Part shown: one piece after another, positions 1 to 4,630 of the stretch | Position numbering within the stretch: the stretch's first letter is position 1 | How the letters are laid out: every line of letters starts with the position of its first letter | Assembly: GCA_002478485.1 (NCBI GenBank) | Contig: DLOL01000020.1 | Span: 817 to 6,033, forward strand | Direction of reading: 5' to 3' | Length of the DNA: 5,217 nucleotides | DNA from: Eubacteriaceae bacterium UBA7485 | GTDB lineage: Bacteria > Bacillota > Clostridia > Eubacteriales > Eubacteriaceae | The notes under the pieces: generated by a model | The model's database searches: none | What the model was told of the DNA's origin: nothing | Seen by the model: the letters and a program-made list of their open reading frames with translations, nothing else | Made by a program: the position numbers and the translations under genes

Positions 1-66
1 GACGGAGAAGCCGCAAAAATTTCAGAAAAATGGTTTGGATCAGATATCATCTACACAGGTAAATAA
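1..66 (+). CDS. Amino acid ABC transporter substrate-binding protein, C-terminal end (partial)
   Basis: Only the last 21 codons and a TAA stop are in the window; the reading frame is open from base 1. The residues end in KISEKWFGSDIIYTGK. A short helix with a KWFG-like motif followed by a hydrophobic strand is a usual ending for periplasmic-binding-protein family 3 (polar amino acid binding proteins). The identification rests mainly on context: the next two genes are the permease and ATPase of a polar amino acid importer, and the binding protein is commonly the first gene of such operons. In a Gram-positive cell the product would be a membrane-anchored lipoprotein that delivers substrate to the permease. 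The fragment is too short to name the substrate. Confidence 0.75.
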   Translation, partial: DGEAAKISEKWFGSDIIYTGK

Positions 67-74
67 TTTTAATG

Positions 75-97
75 AAAGCCGGATTTTTCCGGCTTTT
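75..97 (+). terminator. Intra-operon hairpin terminator between binding protein and permease
   Basis: A perfect 9-bp stem, AAAGCCGGA (75-83) with TCCGGCTTT (88-96), closes a TTTT loop, and the descending arm runs into a short T tract (94-97). It starts 8 nt after the binding-protein stop and ends before the permease Shine-Dalgarno (AGGAG, 106-110). The T tract is only four bases, so it is probably leaky. The likely role is to make more binding protein than membrane subunits from one transcript, or to protect the 3' end of the upstream message. It also means the permease could depend on readthrough. Confidence 0.7.
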
Positions 98-114
98 GTC
101 ATGTTAGGAGACTT

Positions 115-771
115 ATGGATTTTCATTACATCATCACGCTGACGGTTCCGCTCCTTCAGGGGACGGTCGTCACCCTTGCGATTTTCGCGATCACGCTTGT
201 CATCTCCGTTCCGCTCGGTTTTTTGGTCACACTCGGCCTGAATTCGAAAAACGGACTGATCAAGGGCTTCTGCGAGACGTACGTCTACATCCTTAGAGGA
301 ACCCCGCTCCTCCTCCAGATTCTCTTCGTCTACTTTGGCCTTCCGCTGATCCCGTGGATCGGGAAATACCTCACCTTCTCCCGGTTCGCCTCAGCCTGCA
401 TCGCGTTCGTGCTCAATTATTCGGCCTACTTCGGAGAAATCTTCAGAGGCGGCCTTCTCGCGATCGACCCCGGACAGTACGAGGCTGCAAAGGTGCTTGG
501 GCTGACCCGCTACGAAACCATGACCCGGGTTATCATTCCCCAAATGATCCGCGTCTGCCTCCCGTCGGTCGCCAATGAGACCATCACGCTTTTGAAGGAC
601 ACGGCGCTGGTCACCGTTATCGGTGTGACCGAAATGCTTCATTACGCAAAAACGGAAGTCAACCGGGACGGCACCCCTTTCCCGTTCGTCATCGCCGCGG
701 TCCTCTACCTGATCATCAACTTCTTCCTCACCTGGATCTTTAAATATTTGGAAAAGCGCTATGAACAATAA
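115..771 (+). CDS. Polar amino acid ABC transporter permease (HisM/GlnP family)
   Basis: A 218-residue integral membrane subunit of an amino acid importer. The start is supported by AGGAG at 106-110, four bases before ATG. Visible motifs are RGTPLLLQ at residues 61-68, typical of the HisMQ/GlnP family, and the cytoplasmic EAA loop starting [10 protein letters not shown] at 123 and running to about 143, which docks on the ATPase. The conserved LLKDTALV follows at 159-166. Hydrophobic segments lie at about 14-40, 62-82, 92-112, 160-175 and 188-213, consistent with the five-helix fold of this family. Length matches the usual 210-230 residues. Only one permease gene is present between the binding protein and the ATPase, so a homodimer is likely. 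The coding end overlaps the ATPase start by 11 bp, implying translational coupling. The substrate (glutamine, cystine, arginine, histidine or other) cannot be told from sequence alone. Confidence 0.95.
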   Translation: MDFHYIITLTVPLLQGTVVTLAIFAITLVISVPLGFLVTLGLNSKNGLIKGFCETYVYILRGTPLLLQILFVYFGLPLIPWIGKYLTFSRFASACIAFVLNYSAYFGEIFRGGLLAIDPGQYEAAKVLGLTRYETMTRVIIPQMIRVCLPSVANETITLLKDTALVTVIGVTEMLHYAKTEVNRDGTPFPFVIAAVLYLIINFFLTWIFKYLEKRYEQ

Positions 772-1525
772 TCAAAACAACCATGTGATTCACGTCACAA
801 ACCTCTCCAAACATTTCGGAGACAATGAAGTGCTCAAAAAAATCAATTTCGATGTCGACCGCGGAGACGTCATCGCCATCATCGGATCGAGCGGATCGGG
901 CAAATCCACCCTCCTTCGATGTCTGATCGATCTTGAACAGGCCGACGGCGGAACCATCATGATCAAGGACAGGAAGCTGGTCGATGAAGGCGTGCAGGCT
1001 CCTCAGAAAGAGAAGACGGCCATCATCGCGGACATGGGCATGGTCTTTCAACATTTCAATCTCTTCCCGAACCTCACGGTCAGGGAAAACCTGGAACTGA
1101 CACCCAAGCTTCGGCATGTGGGAACGGACGAGGAAATCGAAGCGCGCATGGAGTATTACCTGGATAAGGTCGGCATGTCCCACCGGGCCGACGCCAAGCC
1201 CTCCACGCTCTCGGGAGGAGAAAAACAGCGCGTGGCCATCGCAAGGGCCCTGATGATGCAGCCGGAGATCCTCCTCTTTGACGAGCCGACCTCCGCGCTT
1301 GACCCGGAACTGACCGGAGAAGTGCTCAAAGTGATGGAACAGCTCGCGAGTGAGCACATGACGATGGTGGTCGTCACCCATGAGATGGGCTTTGCAAGGC
1401 AGGCCGCCTCCAAAGTCCTCTTCATGAATGACGGGATTATCCTTGAAGAAGGAACACCTGATGATATCTTCAATCATCCGAAAGAAGAGCGGACCAAGGC
1501 TTTTTTAAGCTCAATCGACCGCTAG
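761..1525 (+). CDS. Polar amino acid ABC transporter ATP-binding protein (GlnQ/HisP family)
   Basis: A 254-residue cytoplasmic ATPase that powers the permease encoded just upstream. Motifs are in the expected order: Walker [10 protein letters not shown] (42-50), Q-loop [10 protein letters not shown] with Gln97, signature LSGGEKQ (150-156), Walker B ILLFDEP with Asp174 and Glu175, D-loop SALD (178-181), and H-loop VTHEMG with His207. The signature carries EK where many homologues have QQ, which is a tolerated variation. The FQHFNLFPN and VTHEMGFA stretches are characteristic of the polar amino acid subfamily. A short charged insertion at about 75-90 precedes the Q-loop, so the protein is slightly longer than the common 240 residues. 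The ATG lies inside the last codons of the permease, with a weak GGAAAAG (750-756) ahead of it, so translation is probably coupled. It is the last gene of the operon. Confidence 0.96.
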   Translation: MNNNQNNHVIHVTNLSKHFGDNEVLKKINFDVDRGDVIAIIGSSGSGKSTLLRCLIDLEQADGGTIMIKDRKLVDEGVQAPQKEKTAIIADMGMVFQHFNLFPNLTVRENLELTPKLRHVGTDEEIEARMEYYLDKVGMSHRADAKPSTLSGGEKQRVAIARALMMQPEILLFDEPTSALDPELTGEVLKVMEQLASEHMTMVVVTHEMGFARQAASKVLFMNDGIILEEGTPDDIFNHPKEERTKAFLSSIDR

Positions 1526-1527
1526 TC

Positions 1528-1559
1528 AAGACCTCCGGTATTTCAGCCGGAGGTCTTTT
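1528..1559 (+). terminator. Rho-independent terminator of the amino acid ABC operon
   Basis: An 11-bp perfect stem, AAGACCTCCGG (1528-1538) with CCGGAGGTCTT (1547-1557), has an 8-nt loop and a TTTT run at 1556-1559. It begins 2 nt after the ATPase stop codon and closes the operon. Confidence 0.9.
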
Positions 1560-1632
1560 CATTTATTTGCAAATTTCCTCCCCCGAAAATTACAATTCTT
1601 TTTCTTTTGCTGTTCTTTCTGTATTCTGAACT

Positions 1633-1670
1633 TACCACACGAAACGTCTCGTGGTATCCATGATCGATCA
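1633..1670. promoter_or_regulatory. Inverted repeats upstream of the rpn promoter (possible operator)
   Basis: Two dyads sit next to each other: TACCAC (1633-1638) facing GTGGTA (1651-1656) with 12 nt between, and the perfect 10-bp palindrome TGATCGATCA (1661-1670). They end about 10 bases before the -35 box of the nuclease gene, a position suited to a regulatory protein. No regulator family is recognised from the motif, and short palindromes can occur by chance. Otherwise 1560-1680 is AT-rich intergenic DNA with no supported gene. Confidence 0.25.
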
Positions 1671-1680
1671 GGCCCTTGAA

Positions 1681-1709
1681 TTTACACTTGTTTTGTGCCG
1701 GTCTATAAT
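1681..1709 (+). promoter_or_regulatory. Sigma-A-type promoter of the Rpn-family gene
   Basis: A -35 TTTACA (1681-1686) and a perfect -10 TATAAT (1704-1709) are separated by exactly 17 nt. Transcription would start near 1715-1717, giving a leader of only about 22-24 nt before the ATG at 1739. The leader has no purine-rich Shine-Dalgarno close to the start codon. Confidence 0.75.
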
Positions 1710-1738
1710 AAAGACAGGCACTCGATTCATTTTTTCGC

Positions 1739-2563
1739 ATGCCCGTGAAAGACAGAAAAGAAAAACAGATCGAAAACCTTGAGAAACTCAAACTGCTCCG
1801 TCCAATCGACGATGAGTTTGCGCGCTGTCTGTATCAGGGCAATCTGGCCCTGGCCCAGGAAACGCTCCGCATTATCCTTCAGCGGAAAGACATCCGTTTG
1901 GTTGAGGTCCAAACCCAGCGCGAAATCCACCGCCTGATGGGCGCGCGTTCGGTCACTCTGGACGTGTACGCCAAAGACGACCGCGGAAGACTTTATGATC
2001 TTGAATTTCAAAGATCCGGCTCCTCCTCCCTTTTTCAGCGCGCCCGGTATTATTCCAGCATGCTGGATCTGGAAAGCTTGAACGCGGGAGATAATTACGA
2101 CTCTCTCCCGGAAACGTATGTCATTTTTCTGATGGAACATGATCTGTTTCACCAGAATGAGCCTGTCTATCCGGTCGAGCGCGTAAACTTGAAAACCGGC
2201 ACCCTCATGCAGGATCAAGCGCACATCTTGTTCGTCAACACCGATTTCAGGGACCACAGCCCGTTTGGAAAGCTGATGCAGGATCTGAAATGCGCAGACG
2301 CGGCGCAGATGCGCACCCCGCTTCTATCGAAAGCAGCTCATTTTTTTAAGGAACACAAGAAAGGAAGATCGATGATGTCCGCTATTCTAGATGATCTTAG
2401 AAAACAGGAACGAGAAGAAGGCCGCTTGGAAGGCCGGGAAGAAGGCCGGGAAGAAGAAAAACGCAGCATGGCGAAGAGTCTGATCCGGGACACGAATCTG
2501 ACCTATGAAGAAGTTTCGAGAATTTCAGGTCTCAGCGTTGAGGAACTTTTGCTCCTCGTATGA
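1739..2563 (+). CDS. Rpn-family PD-(D/E)XK nuclease / putative transposase (PDDEXK_2)
   Basis: A 274-residue protein of the recombination-promoting nuclease family (Rpn, COG5464-like, often annotated as a putative transposase). The N-terminal RPIDDEFARCLY (21-32) is the usual family opening. The nuclease core follows: Asp75 in SVTLDVYAKD, then Glu89 and Gln91 in YDLEFQR, giving the D...ExQ active site, then RARYYSSMLD (101-110) and YVIFLMEHDLF (127-137). The C-terminal third is a charged EGR-repeat helix (227-240) and a small helical module ending GLSVEELLLLV, also typical. No catalytic residue is missing, so the gene looks intact. Known members cleave DNA, promote RecA-independent recombination and, in enterobacteria, act as phage-defence toxins. 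The gene is monocistronic, with its own promoter and terminator. The ATG at 1739 has no clear Shine-Dalgarno, but the frame has no earlier start after an in-frame TAA at 1709-1711, and later starts would cut into the domain. Confidence 0.9.
   Translation: MPVKDRKEKQIENLEKLKLLRPIDDEFARCLYQGNLALAQETLRIILQRKDIRLVEVQTQREIHRLMGARSVTLDVYAKDDRGRLYDLEFQRSGSSSLFQRARYYSSMLDLESLNAGDNYDSLPETYVIFLMEHDLFHQNEPVYPVERVNLKTGTLMQDQAHILFVNTDFRDHSPFGKLMQDLKCADAAQMRTPLLSKAAHFFKEHKKGRSMMSAILDDLRKQEREEGRLEGREEGREEEKRSMAKSLIRDTNLTYEEVSRISGLSVEELLLLV
2372..2563 (+). CDS. Candidate intragenic short Rpn protein (RpnS-like, 63 aa)
   Basis: Inside the rpn gene and in the same frame, AAGGAAG (2361-2367) stands just before two consecutive ATG codons (2372 and 2375; Met212 and Met213 of the long protein). 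The AGGA core is 6 or 9 nt from them, a good spacing and far better than anything at the long protein's own start. Translation from here gives a 62-63 residue protein consisting only of the charged EGR-repeat helix and the terminal helical module, without the nuclease domain. In E. coli, rpn genes are reported to make a short C-terminal protein from within the gene that blocks the long toxic form; the position and size here fit that pattern. I see no convincing promoter directly upstream, so it would be read from the rpn transcript or from a weak internal start. Expression is inferred. Confidence 0.45.
   Translation: MMSAILDDLRKQEREEGRLEGREEGREEEKRSMAKSLIRDTNLTYEEVSRISGLSVEELLLLV
2417..2452 (+). 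repeat. Tandem 12-nt in-frame repeat (EGRx units) in the rpn gene
   Basis: Three units of 12 nt (2417-2428, 2429-2440, 2441-2452) encode EGRL, EGRE, EGRE. The second and third units are identical (GAAGGCCGGGAA). Adding or removing a unit by slippage would keep the frame and only lengthen or shorten the charged helix. Such EG-rich repeats are common near the C-terminus of this protein family. Confidence 0.8.
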
Positions 2564-2621
2564 CCCGAAAAGAAAGGTCCGCCACCTGACGGCGCCTGTG
2601 CCCGATATCCAACATCCGAAA

Positions 2622-2651
2622 AAAAAAGCGAACCCTTCGGTTCGCTTTTTT
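2622..2651. terminator. Bidirectional terminator between rpn and tRNA-Arg
   Basis: A 13-bp symmetrical stem, AAAAAAGCGAACC (2622-2634) with GGTTCGCTTTTTT (2639-2651), has a CTTC loop. It carries an A tract on one side and a T tract on the other, so it can end transcription in both directions: the nuclease gene reading right and the tRNA gene reading left. It lies 58 bases past the rpn stop and 8 bases past the tRNA 3' end. Confidence 0.88.
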
Positions 2652-2659
2652 GATTCATA

Positions 2660-2736
2660 TGGCGTGCCATGAGGGATTCGAACCCCCGACCTTTCGGTTC
2701 GTAGCCGAACGCTCTATCCAGCTGAGCTAATGGCAC
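2660..2736 (-). tRNA. tRNA-Arg (anticodon ACG)
   Basis: A complete 77-nt cloverleaf can be folded on the minus strand. The acceptor arms are GTGCCAT and ATGGCAC; the D arm is GCTC/GAGC. The anticodon stem is TTCGG/CCGAA with loop CTACGAA, so the anticodon is ACG, reading CGU/CGC/CGA after A34-to-inosine editing. The variable loop has five bases. The T arm is GGGGG/CCCTC with one G-U pair and loop TTCGAAT. The discriminator is G and the CCA end is encoded. ACG is the usual anticodon for this arginine box in bacteria. Confidence 0.98.
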
Positions 2737-2761
2737 ATGTCTTATTTACAAGCACTTCATT

Positions 2762-2790
2762 ATTATACGCAACTCTCAAAACCTTGTAAA
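2762..2790 (-). promoter_or_regulatory. Promoter of tRNA-Arg
   Basis: Read on the minus strand there is a -35 TTTACA (2785-2790) and a perfect -10 TATAAT (2762-2767) with 17 nt between, about 25 bases ahead of the tRNA 5' end. The spacing and hexamers are the same as in the rpn promoter. This shows that the tRNA is transcribed on its own and not from the aquaporin gene. Confidence 0.8.
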
Positions 2791-2833
2791 GGGGATTTCT
2801 CAATTTTTTCGCGTGTTTTATACCTTCTTCCGT

Positions 2834-2857
2834 AAAAAAGCCGCCCTGCCGGGCGGC
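2834..2857 (-). terminator. Rho-independent terminator of the aquaporin gene
   Basis: On the minus strand, GCCGCCC and GGGCGGC (2851-2857 with 2840-2846) form a 7-bp G+C stem around a 4-nt loop, followed by six T residues (complement of AAAAAA at 2834-2839). It lies 33 bases after the aquaporin stop codon, separating that gene from the tRNA promoter. Confidence 0.88.
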
Positions 2858-2890
2858 GTGTGAAGGTGCGCGAAGTAAATTGCGATTCGA

Positions 2891-3655
2891 TCAGCCTAAG
2901 AGCTGTAATACTTCTTCGAGCAGCGGGAAAGTTGCTACGTAAGAACCGAGGAGTGCGCCAAGGATGGAGCCGATCAATGGTCCAACAATTGGAATCCAGG
3001 CATATTTCCAGTTCGGGTCTTTATAATGGAACGGAAGAATCGCATAAGCGATACGTGGCGCAGTGTCACGTGCCGGGTTCATGGCAAATCCTGTGGTAGC
3101 CCCGTAGGAGAAACCGCAGCTCATGATGATGCAGTTGACAAAGAAATAGTTCAGTCCGATGGATCCGGCCATTGACGGAATCGTGGTGATAAAGAACACC
3201 AGGAAGAATGTCGCCATCAATTCGCCGATAAGGTTCTGGACCGGGTTGTCAATGCCAGGGCCTGTGCAGAAGACACCGCGGTTTGTGCCGATGGACTCTT
3301 CTTTGAAGGTCTTTTCTGTCAGATCAAACTGATCTCTGAAGACCACCCACATCAGGCATGCGCCGACAATCCCGCCGAGCATCTGAGCGACCATGTAGCC
3401 GAAAACAAGTTTCCAGCTGAACAGTCCTGCAATTGCAAGACCAAGCGTGAGCACCGGATTATAGTGCGCCGCGGACTGTGCGCCGAACGCCATAGCCGGA
3501 AGCATAACCGCAAGACCCCAGCCCATCATTACATAGACAGGGCCTGCACCCTTAAACAGGGAGCCTTCGAGGCTGTTGGAAGCGTTGGTTCCAAGCCCCA
3601 GAGCGACGAGCATCGCTGTGCCGATAAATTCGGCCAAATATGGATAAAATGTCAT
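2891..3655 (-). CDS. glpF: Aquaglyceroporin / glycerol uptake facilitator (MIP family)
   Basis: A 254-residue six-helix membrane channel for passive uptake of glycerol or similar small neutral solutes. The first pore loop reads HYNPV (64-68) and the second MNPARD (192-197). The selectivity positions match the glycerol facilitator GlpF by spacing: Trp46 lies 20 residues before the first Asn, Gly181 and Phe190 lie 12 and 3 before the second Asn, and Arg196 follows NPA. This W-G-F-R set and the Asp after NPAR are hallmarks of glycerol channels rather than water-only ones. The oddity is NPV in place of the first NPA. The start is supported by a very G-rich Shine-Dalgarno on the minus strand (complement of 3664-3671), 8 nt from the ATG. 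It is a single-gene unit with its own terminator; no glycerol kinase is next to it. Permeation of other solutes such as lactic acid or dihydroxyacetone is possible, so the symbol denotes the family type. Confidence 0.9.
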   Translation of the reverse strand: MTFYPYLAEFIGTAMLVALGLGTNASNSLEGSLFKGAGPVYVMMGWGLAVMLPAMAFGAQSAAHYNPVLTLGLAIAGLFSWKLVFGYMVAQMLGGIVGACLMWVVFRDQFDLTEKTFKEESIGTNRGVFCTGPGIDNPVQNLIGELMATFFLVFFITTIPSMAGSIGLNYFFVNCIIMSCGFSYGATTGFAMNPARDTAPRIAYAILPFHYKDPNWKYAWIPIVGPLIGSILGALLGSYVATFPLLEEVLQLLG

Positions 3656-3690
3656 GAATTCATCCCCCCTTGAATGAATTTAAGATTATT

Positions 3691-3734
3691 GCATTAGTCT
3701 GACGGCTAGCGTAACCGTCCGTAAGATGTAATGC
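3691..3734 (-). promoter_or_regulatory. Structured 5' leader of the aquaporin mRNA
   Basis: The leader can fold into one long interrupted hairpin. The outer stem is GCATTA (3691-3696) with TAATGC (3729-3734), then TCT (3698-3700) with AGA (3724-3726). The inner stem is GACGG-c-TA (3701-3708) with TA-a-CCGTC (3712-3719) around a GCG loop. No T tract follows on the transcribed strand, so it is not a terminator by itself. It ends about 20 bases before the ribosome binding site. I do not recognise a known riboswitch class; a stabilising 5' hairpin is the simplest reading. Confidence 0.4.
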
Positions 3735-3754
3735 GCATCCCTTCTACAAGTAAT

Positions 3755-3783
3755 AGTTTACATGGAATTTTAACCGGTTACAA
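3755..3783 (-). promoter_or_regulatory. Probable aquaporin promoter
   Basis: On the minus strand, TTGTAA (3778-3783) and TAAACT (3755-3760) are 17 nt apart and would start transcription near 3748, giving a leader of roughly 90 nt. A better -35 hexamer, TTGACT (3783-3788), is next to it but has no good -10 partner at normal spacing. The assignment is moderate. Confidence 0.45.
3769..3782. promoter_or_regulatory. cre-like catabolite control site in the aquaporin promoter
   Basis: TTTAACCGGTTACA, or TGTAACCGGTTAAA on the other strand, contains the perfect palindrome TAACCGGTTA (3771-3780). On either strand it matches the Bacillota CcpA site TGWAANCGNTNWCA at 13 of 14 positions. It overlaps the -35 hexamer and lies between the -35 and -10 boxes, where bound CcpA would block transcription. 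Glycerol uptake genes are known CcpA targets in this phylum, so function and position agree. A site for another palindrome-binding repressor is the alternative. Confidence 0.5.
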
Positions 3784-3893
3784 GTCAATTTCCGAGGTGG
3801 GCAAAATCTTACCTTTTCCCAACAAAATCATCATTTGAACTTTCGTGACACTTTTTCATTTTGTTTGAAATCTTCTTTTTTTCAACACACCTC

Positions 3894-3922
3894 TTGAAAC
3901 GGCGGATATAGGCTGATAAAAT
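3894..3922 (+). promoter_or_regulatory. Promoter of the metal-resistance operon
   Basis: TTGAAA (3894-3899) and TAAAAT (3917-3922) are separated by 17 nt, and a TGA directly before the -10 gives an extended -10 (TGn). Transcription would start near 3929, leaving a leader of about 80 nt before the repressor gene. The 355-base gap between the divergent aquaporin and repressor genes (3656-4011) holds this promoter, the aquaporin promoter and their control sites. The T-rich stretch 3784-3890 shows nothing I can name. Confidence 0.65.
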
Positions 3923-3930
3923 GAGTTTAC

Positions 3931-3963
3931 ACATGAACGATTGCTTATATGTTTAAATGTTCA
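3931..3963. promoter_or_regulatory. Candidate ArsR/SmtB-type operator
   Basis: Immediately after the expected transcription start lies an imperfect 22-bp dyad beginning ACATGAAC and ending TATATGT (3931-3952; 6 of 11 positions symmetrical). A further GTTCA (3959-3963) faces the TGAAC at 3934-3938. Zinc-sensing SmtB/CzrA-type repressors bind AT-rich dyads built on TGAA/TTCA half-sites, and a site here would block the operon promoter. The symmetry is imperfect and the exact boundaries are uncertain. Confidence 0.4.
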
Positions 3964-4011
3964 CTTTCTAGATACATATGAGAACAACAACCCCGATTTC
4001 AGGAGAGGCCT

Positions 4012-4341
4012 ATGGAAGAACACGATCACAGCGGTCTTGCCGCCAATCCAAAAACAGAACCCGACGAGGATACGCTCAACGATCTGGCCGATCTTTTCAA
4101 GATCTTCGGCGATCGAACCCGCGTGCGGATCCTCTTCACGCTGAGCGAAGGAGAAAAGAGCGTCACGCAGATCGCGGAGACCCTGAACATGACCCAGTCG
4201 GCCATCTCCCATCAGCTCAGAACCCTCAAGCAGGCAAAGCTTGTCAAATACGAAAGAGACGGAAAAACCCTTTATTATTCCCTGGATGACGACCATGTCA
4301 CCACCATTTTCAAACAGGGACTGGCCCATGTGCTGGAATAG
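4012..4341 (+). CDS. ArsR/SmtB-family metal-sensing repressor, alpha-5 (zinc-type) site
   Basis: A 109-residue dimeric winged-helix repressor and first gene of a metal efflux operon. Leading residues 1-20 are acidic and include His4 and His6. The core begins LADLFKIFGDRTRVRIL (25-41). The recognition region QIAETLNMTQSAISHQLRTL spans about 53-72, and the beta wing is ERDGKTLYYSL (81-91). The last helix carries Asp93, His95, His106 and Glu109, which align by spacing with the SmtB alpha-5 ligands (D104, H106, H117, E120). There is no cysteine anywhere, so the alpha-3 CXC site of ArsR/CadC is absent. This points to Zn(II), with Co or Cd possible, and away from arsenite or lead. The start is fixed by AGGAGAG (4001-4007). 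Metal binding would release the operator and switch on this gene and the two export genes downstream. The gap to the next gene is 24 nt. Confidence 0.93.
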   Translation: MEEHDHSGLAANPKTEPDEDTLNDLADLFKIFGDRTRVRILFTLSEGEKSVTQIAETLNMTQSAISHQLRTLKQAKLVKYERDGKTLYYSLDDDHVTTIFKQGLAHVLE

Positions 4342-4365
4342 AATCATGCATTAAGGAGAAGAGAT

Positions 4366-4584
4366 ATGAAGAAAAAATTCAAGATGAACGAAATCGACTG
4401 CGCCAACTGCGCGGCCAAAATGGAAGATGCGATTAAGAAAATCCCGGGCGTGGAAGATGCGACCATGAGCTTTATCACGCAGAAACTCACGCTGGTGTGC
4501 CCGGAAGAAGAGATGGAGCGGATTCTAGCGGAAGCGGAAAAAGCCTGTGACCGGGTGGATCCGGGGACAAGAATCTTAAGATAA
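4366..4584 (+). CDS. Standalone heavy-metal-associated (HMA) domain protein
   Basis: A 72-residue soluble metal-binding protein with a single ferredoxin-like HMA domain. The metal loop is IDCANCAAKME (10-20) with Cys12 and Cys15. The Asp directly before the first Cys is the pattern seen in Zn/Cd/Pb ATPase domains such as those of ZntA and CadA, rather than the MTC pattern usual for copper proteins. The segment IPGVEDATMSF (26-36) is the next conserved part of the fold. Two extra cysteines, Cys45 and Cys61, are present. The start follows a strong AAGGAG (4353-4358). The gene lies between the repressor and the ATPase, and the ATPase lacks its own HMA domain. It therefore probably acts in trans as the ATPase's metal-delivery or regulatory domain. 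A copper chaperone (CopZ) is the alternative but is less likely in this operon. Confidence 0.9.
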   Translation: MKKKFKMNEIDCANCAAKMEDAIKKIPGVEDATMSFITQKLTLVCPEEEMERILAEAEKACDRVDPGTRILR

Positions 4585-4593
4585 AGCTTTCAA

Positions 4594-4615
4594 CAGGGAC
4601 TGGAATCAGTCCCTG
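4594..4615 (+). promoter_or_regulatory. Intercistronic hairpin before the ATPase gene
   Basis: A perfect 9-bp stem, CAGGGACTG (4594-4602) with CAGTCCCTG (4607-4615), encloses a GAAT tetraloop in the 46-nt gap between the HMA gene and the ATPase. No T tract follows, so it is not an intrinsic terminator. It ends 15 bases before the ATPase start and could stabilise the upstream message or affect initiation on the ATPase. Confidence 0.6.
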
Positions 4616-4630
4616 ATCCAGACGATAAAT

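Noticed and set aside
740..1477. Long minus-strand open frame opposite the ABC ATPase
   Set aside because: It is antisense to a gene with all ABC motifs in order, has no family motif, and its C- and H-rich composition is that of a shadow frame.
1739..2563. Rpn gene as an insertion sequence transposase
   Set aside because: No terminal inverted repeats or target duplication are visible around it, and it has a single promoter and terminator. The 'transposase' name for this family is historical.
2503..2736. Minus-strand reading frame of 77 codons starting MPLAQLDRAFGYEPKG
   Set aside because: It lies across the tRNA-Arg gene and the shared terminator. Its start is simply the translated tRNA, a well-known spurious protein pattern.
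2660..2736. tRNA-Arg as an integration (att) site for a mobile island carrying rpn
   Set aside because: No copy of the tRNA 3' end is found elsewhere in the window and there is no integrase. The intact neighbours and shared terminator look like stable chromosome.
3652..3663. Minus-strand mini-ORF ATG-AAT-TCA-TGA whose stop overlaps the aquaporin ATG
   Set aside because: Its ATG directly abuts the G-run of the Shine-Dalgarno with no spacing, so ribosomes are expected to use the aquaporin ATG 8 nt away.
3691..3734. GlpP-type antiterminator/terminator in the aquaporin leader
   Set aside because: The hairpin is not followed by a T tract on the transcribed strand, so it is not a terminator of the kind controlled by GlpP.
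3978..4289. Alternative plus-strand frame overlapping the repressor
   Set aside because: It is out of frame with the clear winged-helix protein, which has the AGGAGAG ribosome binding site; this frame has an arginine-rich shadow composition.
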